Positions 12,156 to 21,150 of a DNA stretch of 64,000 bases are shown here, one piece after another. This DNA is from Aureimonas frigidaquae (GTDB taxonomy: Bacteria; Pseudomonadota; Alphaproteobacteria; Rhizobiales; Rhizobiaceae). Position numbers and translations under genes: made by a program. A model generated the notes under the pieces. It made no database searches and was not told the origin of the DNA. It was given only the letters and a program-made list of their open reading frames with translations. Location: NCBI RefSeq assembly GCF_001463905.1, contig NZ_BBWR01000018.1, positions 182,931 to 246,930 on the forward strand. Reading direction: 5' to 3'. Each line of letters begins with the position of its first letter. Positions within the stretch are counted from its first letter, which is position 1.

Positions 12156-12240
12156 TGGTGCGGGTGGAGGGACTCGAACCCCCACACCATCAGGCGCTAG
12201 AACCTAAATCTAGTGCGTCTACCAATTCCGCCACACCCGC
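12156..12240 (-). tRNA. tRNA-Leu (TAG)
   Basis: An 85-base class II tRNA with a long variable arm and encoded CCA. GCGGGTG pairs with CACCCGC. The anticodon stem CTAGA/TCTAG holds TTTAGGT, so the anticodon is TAG. Confidence 0.96.
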
Positions 12241-12271
12241 ATCGCGCCGGACCCGTCGCGCGGCGCGCGTC

Positions 12272-12299
12272 TCTATATCATCGCTGAAGAATGGGTCAA
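12272..12299 (-). promoter_or_regulatory. Promoter of tRNA-Leu
   Basis: TTGACC (12294-12299) on the minus strand, a 16-base spacer and TATAGA (12272-12277), about 30 bases before the tRNA 5' end. A strong vegetative promoter; it might also feed tig. Confidence 0.6.
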
Positions 12300-12488
12300 A
12301 TCGAAACTCTGGCGCGGTGCCCGCGCGATCCATGTTGCGTTGCACACCTCGCAAGGCAGCTATGCAGATTGCGCTCTGGTGCCGGGCACGGCCACTGGCT
12401 ACATTCCAATCATCGAAGCGGCGGGAAGAAAACGACCTGAAGCTTTAATCGATTTAAACCCTAGTACAGTCAAAGGCTGTTGGATCAG

Positions 12489-12632
12489 ATGAACATCTCA
12501 CGCTCTTACGCCAACTGGCGCCGTTACCGCGAGACCTGCTCCGAGCTGAACCGTCTGTCGCAGCGCGAACTTTCTGACCTTGGAATTTCTCGCGCCGATA
12601 TTCCGGCGATCGCTCGTCAGGCGACGCGTTAA
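12489..12632 (+). CDS. DUF1127 small basic protein
   Basis: A 47-residue protein beginning MNISRSYANWRRYRETCSEL and containing NRLSQRELSDLGISRADIP. This matches the DUF1127 (YjiS-like) domain: a short arginine-rich helix followed by the 'L..LsdreL.DiGi.R.dI' pattern. Some DUF1127 proteins in Agrobacterium and Brucella affect RNA turnover, phosphate use or are regulated by LysR-type factors; nothing specific can be claimed here. It is a single gene between tRNA-Leu and trmFO and is followed by two strong hairpins. The ribosome site is weak. No conserved cysteine or catalytic residue is present. Confidence 0.85.
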   Translation: MNISRSYANWRRYRETCSELNRLSQRELSDLGISRADIPAIARQATR

Positions 12633-12690
12633 TTAGAATTTAAGAATTTCGCCGCGGTCCATCCTCCTCCCAAAGGGCCGTCGCGAATAG

Positions 12691-12722
12691 AACCTGCGGA
12701 CTCCTCCTCCCAACCGCAGGTT
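12691..12722 (+). terminator. First hairpin after the DUF1127 gene
   Basis: AACCTGCGG (12691-12699) pairs perfectly with CCGCAGGTT (12714-12722) and is followed by TTCC. Confidence 0.6.
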
Positions 12723-12725
12723 TCC

Positions 12726-12767
12726 AAACGACACCCGCCGGTCCTCCCCCGGCGGGTGTTGTCGTTT
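12726..12767 (+). terminator. Second, stronger terminator hairpin before trmFO
   Basis: AAACGACA plus CCCGCCGG pairs with CCGGCGGG and TGTCGTTT, with a three-base bulge. It directly follows the first hairpin. The pair should insulate trmFO from upstream transcription, unless they act as a leader. Confidence 0.75.
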
Positions 12768-12821
12768 AAAGGGGCCGGCATGGGCATGCACGGGTTTCCC
12801 TTTTTCCGCGCGATGGTCTAG

Positions 12822-14222
12822 ATGGCGCGCATGTCGAAAATTCCCTTTCATATCGTCGGTGGCGGCCTGGCCGGTTCCGAGGCAGCCTGGCAGATCGCCG
12901 AGGCCGGCATTCCGGTCATCCTGCATGAGATGCGCGGTGTGCGCGGCACCGATGCGCACAAGACCGACAGCCTGGCCGAGCTGGTCTGCTCCAACTCCTT
13001 CCGCTCGGACGATGCGCAAGGCAACGCCGTCGGCGTGCTGCATGCCGAGCTGCGCCTGGCGGGCAGCCTGATCATGCGCGCGGCCGATGCGCACCAGGTT
13101 CCGGCCGGCAGCGCCCTGGCGGTCGACCGCGACGGCTTTGCGCAGGCGGTCACGCAGGCGCTCGAAGCCCATCCGCTGGTCGAGATCCGGCGCGAGGAGG
13201 TCACCGGCCTTCCCCCCGCCGACTGGGGCAGCACGATCGTGGCCACCGGTCCTTTGACGGCGCCGGCCCTGGCGGCGGCCATCGCGCAGGATACGGGCGC
13301 CGATTCCCTTGCCTTCTTCGATGCTATCGCGCCGATCGTGCACTTCGAGTCCATCGACATGGGCACGGCCTGGTTCCAGAGCCGCTACGACAAGGTCGGT
13401 CCCGGCGGCACGGGCAAGGATTACATCAATTGCCCGATGGACCGGGAGCAATACGAGGCCTTCATCGCGGCGGTCATCGCCGGCGAAAAGACCGAGTTCC
13501 GCGAGTGGGAGGGAACGCCCTATTTCGACGGGTGCCTGCCCATCGAGGTCATGGCCGAACGTGGCCCGGAAACACTGCGCCACGGCCCCATGAAGCCCAT
13601 GGGGCTCACCAATGCGCACCAGCCGGACATCAAGGCCTATGCCGTCGTCCAGTTGCGGCAGGACAATGCGCTCGGCACGCTCTACAACATGGTCGGCTTC
13701 CAGACGAAGCTGAAATATGCCGAGCAGGCCCGGATCTTCCGGATGATCCCCGGGCTGGAGAAGGCCGAGTTTGCGCGGCTGGGCGGGCTTCACCGCAACA
13801 CCTACCTGAATTCCCCGCTGGTCCTTGACCGCTTCCTCCGGCTCAAGGGCCGCCCCCAGCTACGCTTTGCCGGCCAGATCACGGGTTGCGAAGGCTATGT
13901 GGAATCAACCAGCGTTGGGCTGATGGCCGCGCGCTTCGCGATTGCCGAGCGCCAGGGTGTGGAACCGATCTCCCCGCCACCGACCACCGCCATGGGTGCG
14001 CTGCTGGCGCATATCACGGGCGGACATCTGGCCACGGACGAGGAGCCGGGCAAGCGCTCCTTCCAACCGATGAACGTGAATTTCGGGCTGTTTCCGCCGA
14101 TCGATACGCCGAAGCCGGATGGCAAGCGCCTGCGTGGCAAGGAAAAGACCGTGGCCAAGAAGAATGCCATGGCGGCCCGGGCGCTTCACGATTTTGCGGG
14201 ATGGCTCGGCCAGAAGGCCTGA
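12822..14222 (+). CDS. trmFO: tRNA (uracil-54-C5) methyltransferase, folate-dependent TrmFO
   Basis: TrmFO makes ribothymidine at position 54 of tRNA, using methylene-tetrahydrofolate and reduced FAD in place of SAM. The 466-residue protein has the FAD-binding [13 protein letters not shown] near the N-terminus, the conserved [11 protein letters not shown] segment, [11 protein letters not shown] with its catalytic-region cysteine, GPMKPMGL, and the C-terminal [17 protein letters not shown]. Either ATG at 12822 or 12831 could be used; relatives begin close to IPFHIVGGG. It stands alone on the plus strand and converges with the DUF4153 gene. Confidence 0.96.
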   Translation: MARMSKIPFHIVGGGLAGSEAAWQIAEAGIPVILHEMRGVRGTDAHKTDSLAELVCSNSFRSDDAQGNAVGVLHAELRLAGSLIMRAADAHQVPAGSALAVDRDGFAQAVTQALEAHPLVEIRREEVTGLPPADWGSTIVATGPLTAPALAAAIAQDTGADSLAFFDAIAPIVHFESIDMGTAWFQSRYDKVGPGGTGKDYINCPMDREQYEAFIAAVIAGEKTEFREWEGTPYFDGCLPIEVMAERGPETLRHGPMKPMGLTNAHQPDIKAYAVVQLRQDNALGTLYNMVGFQTKLKYAEQARIFRMIPGLEKAEFARLGGLHRNTYLNSPLVLDRFLRLKGRPQLRFAGQITGCEGYVESTSVGLMAARFAIAERQGVEPISPPPTTAMGALLAHITGGHLATDEEPGKRSFQPMNVNFGLFPPIDTPKPDGKRLRGKEKTVAKKNAMAARALHDFAGWLGQKA

Positions 14223-14232
14223 AGACCAAGCG

Positions 14233-15765
14233 TCAGCGCCAATCGGCCTGACGCAAGAACAACGTGAACTCACCCGTCTCTGGCTCCTTGCCGGCGAGGG
14301 TCAGGAAGCGCAGCGCATAGCCGATCGTCACCCCGTCATCGCTGGTCAAGGCCCCCGCAGGCGGCTGATCGGGCCGGCTGCGCAGGCTGGCCAGCATGGC
14401 GGCAAGGTCGAACCGCCGCTCACGCCCCGCAGCGGCCAGCACCAGCACAGGCCCATCGAAGCGGCCCGTAAAGGCAGAGCCCGTCGGCTGGACCGGCTGA
14501 GCCATCACCGAAATGACGGGCAGAACGCGGTCGAAGCCCGCCACATCGACCGACTCGCTCGCGAATGGCCCGAACTGCGTGCGCACCGCGATTGCCGGCC
14601 CGACATCCTGTGGCAGGTCCGCGCTGGCGCGTCCCACCGGCGGGCTCATGAGCATGGATGCCGTCCCCCACGGTCCGATCAGGGATGCCAGAAGCAGGAC
14701 GGCCGGCACAGCGAAGAAGAGTCGAAGATCGCCACGCCAGCGCTTGAGGATCTGCACGAGCCCGACGCTCACCCCCGCCGCCACCAGAAGCGCCGCGTAA
14801 TAATCCCCCTCCGTCCAGCCACGGGCTGTTTCGTGCCGAAGGGCCGGAACGAAGAGGATGACCGGGACGATCAGTGCGAAGGGCCAGAAGCGGCGGATCA
14901 GGTCGAGATGCGGCGGCCCCTCCATGGGATCGGCAAGGATGCGGACAAGCCATAGGTTGACCGTGAGCACAGGGACGATCCAGGCCATGTCGACCTGGCT
15001 GCCGAGCCCCTCGATGGCGACGCGCAGCGCATAGAGATGCAGGACGATCAGCGCCGCGATGAGCATGGGCGCCAGGACGAGCGACAGGAAACTGCGCATC
15101 GGCCGCACGATTCGCGCACTGGCCCTTTCGGTGGCGGCTTGCGGCAGGAGCCCGAGCGTCGCGAGCGGTCCCACCACGCAGACGGCTGTCGCCACGACAT
15201 GGGCGTAGGCCTCCCAGGTCGGGCCAATGTCGAAGAGGAGGCGGAAGAGTTCCGCCAGGAGAATGCCGCCGGACAGGAAAGCCAGTGTCGCAAAGCCCGC
15301 CAGAGCTGCGGCAGCGAAGCTGCGCAGCAACAGGTTCCAGGGCCCGACACGCCCCCGCCCGGCAAAGGGCAGCGCGAAGATGCTGAGCGCGGCGGCCGAC
15401 TGCCAGACATAGCCGGCATCGTCAAAGGGGCGCCAGGCATAGGCCAGCACCGCCAGGGGAATGGTCAGGCCGCTGGCAAGAAGGATGCGTCGCGACGGGA
15501 GGGGCCGCTGTTCGATGAGAAGCGTGAGCGCGATGTTGAAGAACACCGCTGCCCCCAAGGTTTCCATGATGCGGCCCTGCAGCGCCTCCGGCACGATGGC
15601 GATGTCGGCAATGCGGGCATTGACGCCGATGCCCATGGCGGCAAGGCACAGGACGGCGACCGGGAAACGCTGCACCGCCGATCCCGCCCCCTGCACCGCC
15701 TGCAAAAGCGAGGATCGCAGCCTGCGCCCGAGGCCGTGGCGTCGCGTGTCCGGAGACGTCGTCAT
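14233..15765 (-). CDS. DUF4153 multi-pass membrane protein
   Basis: The 510-residue protein has around ten or more hydrophobic segments over residues 30-380, for example LPSRRILLASGLTIPLAVLA and FLSLVLAPMLIAALIVLHLY. A soluble C-terminal domain of about 130 residues follows. This matches the DUF4153 architecture seen in many alphaproteobacteria. No function is established for the family. Short conserved stretches such as AYAWRPFDDAGYVWQ lie between helices. It is four bases from the phytoene-synthase-like gene upstream on the same strand and is probably the last gene of the yajC-secDF transcription unit. Confidence 0.75.
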   Translation of the reverse strand: MTTSPDTRRHGLGRRLRSSLLQAVQGAGSAVQRFPVAVLCLAAMGIGVNARIADIAIVPEALQGRIMETLGAAVFFNIALTLLIEQRPLPSRRILLASGLTIPLAVLAYAWRPFDDAGYVWQSAAALSIFALPFAGRGRVGPWNLLLRSFAAAALAGFATLAFLSGGILLAELFRLLFDIGPTWEAYAHVVATAVCVVGPLATLGLLPQAATERASARIVRPMRSFLSLVLAPMLIAALIVLHLYALRVAIEGLGSQVDMAWIVPVLTVNLWLVRILADPMEGPPHLDLIRRFWPFALIVPVILFVPALRHETARGWTEGDYYAALLVAAGVSVGLVQILKRWRGDLRLFFAVPAVLLLASLIGPWGTASMLMSPPVGRASADLPQDVGPAIAVRTQFGPFASESVDVAGFDRVLPVISVMAQPVQPTGSAFTGRFDGPVLVLAAAGRERRFDLAAMLASLRSRPDQPPAGALTSDDGVTIGYALRFLTLAGKEPETGEFTLFLRQADWR

Positions 15766-15769
15766 CCGC

Positions 15770-16609
15770 TCAGCTCCTCATTGCGCGCCAATAAAGCCAT
15801 GTGCGGCGAAACGGCCCGATGGGCCGCTCGGCTGCGCCGATTGCGCCTCTGGCGCCTTCCACTGCATCCAGCGTCGGGGCGCAGGCGAAAACCGGCAGAA
15901 AGGCTGGCCGCGCCGCGCGCGGAACCGCAGCGAGCTGGCTGCGTACCGCTGCCAGATGCTGTCTTGCATAGGCGCAGAGGGCAAGGCGCGCCGGCTCCAA
16001 CTGCCCCTCGCCGCGCAGGAAGGCCGCCGCGTCGGTTCCGGCCACGGCCAGAATATCGCCGGGCACGAAAACCTGGCCGAGCGCGCGGTGGCGCCGCTCG
16101 TCCCGCAAAAGGTCCGTCGCGAGCCACGCCACGCCAGCGTGACCCGCCGCATCGGCCAGGGAACGCGCGTCCCGTCCGACTAGCACCATGGCTGACAGCA
16201 TGATGAGGGTCGAGCGCGTTTCCCCGGCATAGGCCTCGAACTCGGTCCGGCTTGGCATGGGATCGTTGTAGAGATCGAAGATCCGCGCATCCAGAAAACG
16301 CTGCAGCACCTCGCCCGGCAGATCATGGCGCGTTACCGTGTCGATCAGCGCCTGCGCCAGCGGCGCACCCTCGCCGCCTGCCGCACCTGCGGCCAGCACG
16401 TCGCGCCACCATTGCAGGCGGATTTCACCGGGGAGCGGCTGGCTGACACGGGAACGGATCTGCGCGGTTTCGAGGTCGAAGGCGTTCAACGCCGCCAGTC
16501 CGGCCTGGGCGGCAGGCGGTGCGAAGGCAAGCGCCACGCTCCGGTCGGCCGAGGCAGACGTGACGACGGCCCTGCACGCGGCATAGGCGCTGTCGAGCAT
16601 GTCGGTCAT
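15770..16609 (-). CDS. Squalene/phytoene synthase family protein, NDUFAF6-like
   Basis: The 279-residue protein has the trans-isoprenyl synthase fold of squalene and phytoene synthases, with IRLQWWRDVL near residue 63 and YAGETRSTLIMLSAMVL near residue 126. The two aspartate-rich DxxxD diphosphate motifs of true synthases are not clear: the first helix reads ETRSTLI, and the second region has ATDLLRDERRH. That pattern fits NDUFAF6, the mitochondrial complex I assembly factor of this family. Its neighbour is an NDUFAF3-like protein, which supports that reading. A non-canonical prenyl enzyme is the alternative. Confidence 0.75.
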   Translation of the reverse strand: MTDMLDSAYAACRAVVTSASADRSVALAFAPPAAQAGLAALNAFDLETAQIRSRVSQPLPGEIRLQWWRDVLAAGAAGGEGAPLAQALIDTVTRHDLPGEVLQRFLDARIFDLYNDPMPSRTEFEAYAGETRSTLIMLSAMVLVGRDARSLADAAGHAGVAWLATDLLRDERRHRALGQVFVPGDILAVAGTDAAAFLRGEGQLEPARLALCAYARQHLAAVRSQLAAVPRAARPAFLPVFACAPTLDAVEGARGAIGAAERPIGPFRRTWLYWRAMRS

Positions 16610-16612
16610 GCG

Positions 16613-17005
16613 TCAGTCAACGGCGACGAGCGCTGCGCCCACCGGCCGGCCTTCGGACAGCATGATGTTGAGCGTGCGCACGGCCGCGCCCGTCGTCATG
16701 GCATCGCAGGAGATTCCGGCGGCCCGGAAACGCGCCGCCAACGCCGGCGGCAGGCGCACGATGTCAGTCCCGGTGCCGAACAGCATGAAGCGGATCCCCT
16801 CGCCTTCTTCGAGCGACTTCAGGAGCCGCTCCCCGGAAAATGGCGCGTGCGTCGTGGCCGTCCAGCCGTACAGGCCGGATGGCAGGCACAGGACCGACCC
16901 TTTATGCGACATGCCGGCGAAGCGGAAACCGCCGTTGCCATAGGCATCGATGGGCACCTGCCGCGGCAGATGCGCATCGCGTCGGTCGGACGGCGTATCG
17001 GACAT
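16613..17005 (-). CDS. Mth938-like domain (DUF498) protein, NDUFAF3-like
   Basis: This 130-residue protein belongs to the Mth938/DUF498 family, shown by PIDAYGNGGFRFAGMSHKGS near residues 18-37, ILFGTG-like FMLFGTGTDI and the C-terminal AVRTLNIMLSEGRPVGAALV. The human homologue NDUFAF3 helps assemble the quinone-binding module of complex I. Alphaproteobacterial copies are known to sit next to secretion genes, as here beside secDF. No enzyme residues are evident. It starts four bases after the secDF stop and is followed closely by the NDUFAF6-like gene. Confidence 0.82.
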   Translation of the reverse strand: MSDTPSDRRDAHLPRQVPIDAYGNGGFRFAGMSHKGSVLCLPSGLYGWTATTHAPFSGERLLKSLEEGEGIRFMLFGTGTDIVRLPPALAARFRAAGISCDAMTTGAAVRTLNIMLSEGRPVGAALVAVD

Positions 17006-17009
17006 GCGC

Positions 17010-19580
17010 TCAGGCTTCCTTCGGCGTACCGTTATCCGTACGCGCCGTGGCCGCTTCTTCTGCAGCCATGGTCGACTTTTCGGGCCGCAGCTTGAAGTAG
17101 ATCAGCATCGGGCCGGCGATGAAGACCGACGAGTACACGCCCACGATCACGCCCACGATCATCGGGGCCACGAAGTTGCGGATCACGTCGCCGCCGAAGA
17201 AGTACAGGGCCACCAGCGCCAGGATCATCGTCGCGCCGGTCATGATCGTGCGGTTCAACGTCTCGTTCAGCGAAAGATCGATAAGAGTATCCAGCGGCAT
17301 CTTTTTGTACTTGCGCAGATTTTCTCTCATCCGGTCGAACACGACGATCGTATCGTTGAGTGAGTAGCCCACGATGGTCAGCACCGCCGCGATACTGGTC
17401 AGGTTGAATTCGGCCCGTGTGAGCACGAAGAACCCGATCGTCATGATGACATCGTGCGCGGTGGACACGATCGCGCCGATGGCGAACTGCCATTCGAAGC
17501 GCACCCAGACATAGATCATGATGCCGAGCATCGCGCCGAGGACGCCAAGCACGGCGGCGATGGCGAGTTCGTTCGACACGGACGGACCGACCACCTCGAC
17601 CCGCTCGAAATCGTAATCGGCCTGCAGCGCGCCGCGCACGGCGTTGATGCTGGATTGGGGTGTCTCGCTGTCCGCGGCCTGCGCACCGAAGCGGATGAGG
17701 ACATCCTGGGCCGAGCCGAACTCCTGCACCTGCACCTCACCCTCGATGATCGGCGACAGGGCGCTGCGGATCGCGGCGACATCGGCCTCCGGCCCACGGG
17801 ACTTCGCCTCGATCACCGTGCCGCCGGTAAAGTCGATGCCGTAGTTCAGGCCCATCGTGGCAAGGCCGCCGATGGAGGCGATGGACAGGAGCAGCGTAAT
17901 GGCAAAGCCCACGCGGCGCACGGCCATGAAGGGAATGCTGGTTGCCTTCGGGACGAAGGTGAAGAAGCCGCGATGGACTTCCTTCGGCCGGCGGCGCTTG
18001 AGCCAGAAGGCCACCATCCAGCGCGTCAGGGTGATCGCGGTGAAGATGGTCGTCAGGATGCCGAGCGCCAGGGTGACGGCAAAGCCCCGCACCGGGCCGG
18101 ACCCGAGGAAGAAGAGCACGGCCGCGGCGATCAGCGATGTGATGTTGGCGTCCATGATCGTGCCGAAGGCCTTATGGAAGCCCGCATCGATGGACTGGAC
18201 GACCGACCGACCCTGTTTTCGCTCTTCCAGAATGCGCTCGTAGATGAGCACGTTGGAATCCACCGCCATGCCCATGGTGAGCACGATGCCGGCGATGCCC
18301 GGCAGGGTCAACGTTGCGCCGAGGACCGACAGCAGCGCCACCAGGAGCACGATGTTGACGATCAGCGCGATGTTGGCGATCAGCCCCAGGAAGCCATAGG
18401 CCGCGAACATGAAGACGATGACGAAGACGCCGCCGACGATGCCCGCCATCTGGCCGGCGGCAACGGAGTCGGCGCCGAGACCGGGGCCGACGGTCCGCTC
18501 TTCCATGATGTCGAGATTGGCCGGCAATGCACCGGCGCGCAGCAGCACGGCAAGGTCGTTGGCCGTCTGCACCGTGAAGTTGCCGGAGATCTGCGCCTGA
18601 CCGCCCAGGATCGGCTCGCGGATATTGGGTGCCGAAAGGACCTGATCGTCGAGTACGATGGCGAAGGGCCGGTTCACATTCTGCTGCGTCACCGCACCGA
18701 AGCGCTGTGCCCCGCGTGAATCGAAGCGGATGTTGACGACCGCCGCGTTGGTCTGCTGGTCGAAGCCTGCCTGCGCGTCGGTCAGGTTCTCGCCCGACAC
18801 CATGACCTGCCGCTGGACCAGGATGGGCATGGGCGGGTTGTCGGTCGTGTACAGAAGCTGCGATCCGGCCGGTGCCGGCTCTTGGCCCGCCGCGACGGCC
18901 TGGGCCGAATGCTGCGTGTCCACCAGGCGGAAGGTGAGCTGGGCCGTCTGGTTCAGAAGCGCCTTCAGGCGCGCCGGATCCTGCAGGCCCGGCACCTGGA
19001 CCATGATCCGGTCCACGCCCTGCCGCTGGATCACCGGCTCGGTGGTTCCGAGTTCGTCGACGCGCCGGCGGACGACCTCGATCGATTGCGACACCGCCGT
19101 GGACAGGCGGTAGTTTATACCCTGATCGGTCAGCGTGATGCGGAAGCTGCCCGGCTGCGGCTCCACAAGGTTCGCCTCGGTGATGGTGCCGCCGGCCATC
19201 ATGCCGGTGGAGAATGGCTCGGTCAGCTGGCGGAGCGCTTCGCGCGCAGCACCCGCCTGGGCTGCGTCCCGCAGGCGGAAATCGACGCCACCATCCACCT
19301 CGCGCAGATCGGTAAAGCCCACGCCGGCATTGCGAAGCTGCGTCTGGACATCGTCACGAATGGCCGTCAGCCGCGCCCCGACAAGAGACGGCCTGTCAAC
19401 CTCGAGCAGGATGTAGGATCCGCCCTGCAGATCGAGGCCGAGCGTCATGGGCCGATTCGGCAGCCAATCCGGCAGGGCCTCGAGCTGGCGCTGGGACATC
19501 AGGTTCGGAAGGGCGAACAAGACGCCGATCGCGACGATGAGCCAGATCAGGATTGTCTTCCAGCGCGAGAAATAAAGCAT
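17010..19580 (-). CDS. secDF: Protein translocase SecDF, fused
   Basis: SecD and SecF use the proton gradient to pull proteins across the inner membrane behind SecYEG. Here both are one 856-residue chain with about 12 membrane segments. The SecD half has the first helix (WKTILIWLIVAIGVLFALPN), the periplasmic DLQGGSYILLEVD start and LTLPGIAGIVLTMGMAVDSN in the membrane domain. The SecF half has GLNYGIDFTGGTVIEAK and TIVGYSLNDTIVVFDRMREN. I start at 19580 (MLYFSRWKT) because the residues before it are atypical. It follows yajC after about 130 bases that include a hairpin. Confidence 0.95.
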   Translation of the reverse strand: MLYFSRWKTILIWLIVAIGVLFALPNLMSQRQLEALPDWLPNRPMTLGLDLQGGSYILLEVDRPSLVGARLTAIRDDVQTQLRNAGVGFTDLREVDGGVDFRLRDAAQAGAAREALRQLTEPFSTGMMAGGTITEANLVEPQPGSFRITLTDQGINYRLSTAVSQSIEVVRRRVDELGTTEPVIQRQGVDRIMVQVPGLQDPARLKALLNQTAQLTFRLVDTQHSAQAVAAGQEPAPAGSQLLYTTDNPPMPILVQRQVMVSGENLTDAQAGFDQQTNAAVVNIRFDSRGAQRFGAVTQQNVNRPFAIVLDDQVLSAPNIREPILGGQAQISGNFTVQTANDLAVLLRAGALPANLDIMEERTVGPGLGADSVAAGQMAGIVGGVFVIVFMFAAYGFLGLIANIALIVNIVLLVALLSVLGATLTLPGIAGIVLTMGMAVDSNVLIYERILEERKQGRSVVQSIDAGFHKAFGTIMDANITSLIAAAVLFFLGSGPVRGFAVTLALGILTTIFTAITLTRWMVAFWLKRRRPKEVHRGFFTFVPKATSIPFMAVRRVGFAITLLLSIASIGGLATMGLNYGIDFTGGTVIEAKSRGPEADVAAIRSALSPIIEGEVQVQEFGSAQDVLIRFGAQAADSETPQSSINAVRGALQADYDFERVEVVGPSVSNELAIAAVLGVLGAMLGIMIYVWVRFEWQFAIGAIVSTAHDVIMTIGFFVLTRAEFNLTSIAAVLTIVGYSLNDTIVVFDRMRENLRKYKKMPLDTLIDLSLNETLNRTIMTGATMILALVALYFFGGDVIRNFVAPMIVGVIVGVYSSVFIAGPMLIYFKLRPEKSTMAAEEAATARTDNGTPKEA

Positions 19581-19652
19581 GGCCGTCCCGGTAAGGATGC
19601 CCGTCGCGGCCAGGGCCAAGCGTGCGGACTAGGATATGGGCTTAACGCAAGA

Positions 19653-19682
19653 ACCCGGGGGCTTCTTCCGAAACCCCCAGGC
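19653..19682 (-). terminator. Hairpin between yajC and secDF (partial terminator or attenuator)
   Basis: On the minus strand GGGGGTTTC pairs with GAAGCCCCC around GGAA, with flanking CCT/GGG extending the stem. It is followed only by GTTCTTG, so transcription probably continues into secDF at a lower level. Confidence 0.45.
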
Positions 19683-19712
19683 GAATCAGCAACTTGTGGT
19701 GCGCAACAACGG

Positions 19713-20060
19713 CTATTTCGTGTTGGCCGCTGCAGGCTCGCCCTTCACGCGGACGTCCGCGATGGTCGATTGCAGGACGCGGATCTTGACCTGCTCGGAG
19801 ATCTGAACCTCGACTTCCCCGTTGTCGAGGACCTTGACCACTTTGCCGATGATGCCGCCGCCCGTGACGACCGTATCGCCGCGGCGGATGGAGCGGAGCA
19901 TTTCGTCGCGCTTCTTCATCTGCCGGCGCTGCGGCCGGATGATCAGGAAGTACATGATCGCGAAGACCGCCACGAAGGGCAGGATCGTGATGAGAAGGCT
20001 TTCCGTGCCGCCCGCAGCACCAGCACCTGCGGTTTGGGCAAAAGCCGGGGATACGAACAT
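19713..20060 (-). CDS. yajC: Sec translocase accessory subunit YajC
   Basis: YajC is a small membrane partner of SecDF. The 115-residue protein has a short N-terminal secretion-like stretch, one membrane helix (LLITILPFVAVFAIMYFLII), the family motif RPQRRQMKKRDEMLRSIRRG right after it and a soluble domain with GDTVVTGGGIIGKVVKV. AGGAG precedes the ATG. It heads the yajC-secDF-Mth938-phytoene synthase-DUF4153 gene run. Confidence 0.96.
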   Translation of the reverse strand: MFVSPAFAQTAGAGAAGGTESLLITILPFVAVFAIMYFLIIRPQRRQMKKRDEMLRSIRRGDTVVTGGGIIGKVVKVLDNGEVEVQISEQVKIRVLQSTIADVRVKGEPAAANTK

Positions 20061-20122
20061 GTTGTCTCCTGATGATCACGAGGGCGAGGAACTTCGCCGA
20101 GTGGCCTTTACGAATTGGGCGC

Positions 20123-20150
20123 AATATACGAACGGTCGGACCGAATGCAA
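20123..20150 (-). promoter_or_regulatory. Promoter of the yajC-secDF operon
   Basis: On the minus strand TTGCAT (20145-20150), a 16-base spacer and TATATT (20123-20128), about 65 bases before yajC. It lies in the divergent gap shared with the DUF815 gene. Confidence 0.6.
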
Positions 20151-20209
20151 CAGACTGCGTTGCTGCGGCCTTCGCGTCGCCGTGATGTTGGACTTGAGGG
20201 AGCGCCACA

Positions 20210-21076
20210 TTGCCGAATTTCGACTCGTCGGACCACGATCTGACCCTGCGGCGGATCGCCGATGCGCTGGAGCGCCTGGCACCACCTGCACCGACGCTTC
20301 CGGACCTGACGCTGACAGAATGTTACGTCTACGAACCGCCATTCCGCCTGCGCCCTGTCGAGCGGGTCAGCCGCGTTCCCATCTCTCTCCTGGCGGGGAT
20401 CGACCGTGCCCGTGACACGCTGCTTTTGAACACCCAGCGCTTTGCCGATGGCCTGCCGGCCAACAATGCGCTCCTTTGGGGCGCGCGCGGCATGGGCAAA
20501 TCCTCGCTCGTCAAGGCCGTCCATGCGCAGGTCAACGCCGATCGCGCCGGCAGGCCGCTGCGCCTGATCGAGATTCACCGGGAAGATATCGACCAGCTTC
20601 CGCAGCTGATGGGCTTCCTGCGCGCTGCGGACGAGCGGATCCTCCTCTTCTGCGACGATCTGTCCTTCGATCACGACGATACCAGCTACAAGTCCCTGAA
20701 GGCTGTGCTGGACGGCGGCGTGGAGGGACGTCCGGCCAATGTGCTTTTCTACGCCACGTCCAATCGCCGCCATCTCCTGCCCCGCAACATGATGGAGAAT
20801 GAACAATCCACCGCCATCGCGCCCGGCGAAGCGGTCGAGGAGAAAGTCTCCCTGTCGGACCGGTTCGGCCTGTGGCTCGGCTTCCACGCCTGCTCGCAGG
20901 ACGAGTATCTGGCCATGGTGGACGGTTATGCCGCGGCCTTCGACCTGCCGCAGGACGGTGACGCGCTGCACCGCGCGGCCATGGAATGGTACACGACCCG
21001 CGGCGCGCGCTCCGGGCGCGTGGCCTGGCAGTTCATCCAGGATTATGCGGCCGCACGCGGCGTGCGCCTGGACTGA
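20210..21076 (+). CDS. DUF815 family P-loop ATPase
   Basis: This 288-residue AAA-type protein belongs to DUF815. Walker A GARGMGKSS is at 91-99, Walker B LLFCDDLSF near 145-153, and an arginine-containing SNRRHLLPRNMMEN follows. Relatives are widespread in proteobacteria but no task is established. The sequence SDRFGLWLGFHACSQDEYL near residue 215 is the usual family lid region. The start is a TTG at 20210 with GAGGGAG upstream, as no ATG fits. It is divergent from yajC and converges on the nlpD-like gene, with a shared terminator. Confidence 0.85.
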   Translation: MPNFDSSDHDLTLRRIADALERLAPPAPTLPDLTLTECYVYEPPFRLRPVERVSRVPISLLAGIDRARDTLLLNTQRFADGLPANNALLWGARGMGKSSLVKAVHAQVNADRAGRPLRLIEIHREDIDQLPQLMGFLRAADERILLFCDDLSFDHDDTSYKSLKAVLDGGVEGRPANVLFYATSNRRHLLPRNMMENEQSTAIAPGEAVEEKVSLSDRFGLWLGFHACSQDEYLAMVDGYAAAFDLPQDGDALHRAAMEWYTTRGARSGRVAWQFIQDYAAARGVRLD

Positions 21077-21095
21077 CGCGAGGCGCAAACGAAAT

Positions 21096-21125
21096 GGCCC
21101 CGGTTCGGGACGACGAACCGGGGCC
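21096..21125. terminator. Bidirectional hairpin between the DUF815 gene and the nlpD-like gene
   Basis: A 12-bp perfect stem, GGCCCCGGTTCG with CGAACCGGGGCC, and a six-base loop, placed between two converging stops. Confidence 0.7.
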
Positions 21126-21150
21126 TGACACTCCAAGTGAACGCGGTACT

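Noticed and set aside
15770..16609. Carotenoid biosynthesis gene (phytoene synthase)
   Set aside because: The aspartate-rich motifs are weak and there are no carotenoid genes nearby. The NDUFAF3-like neighbour favours an assembly-factor reading.
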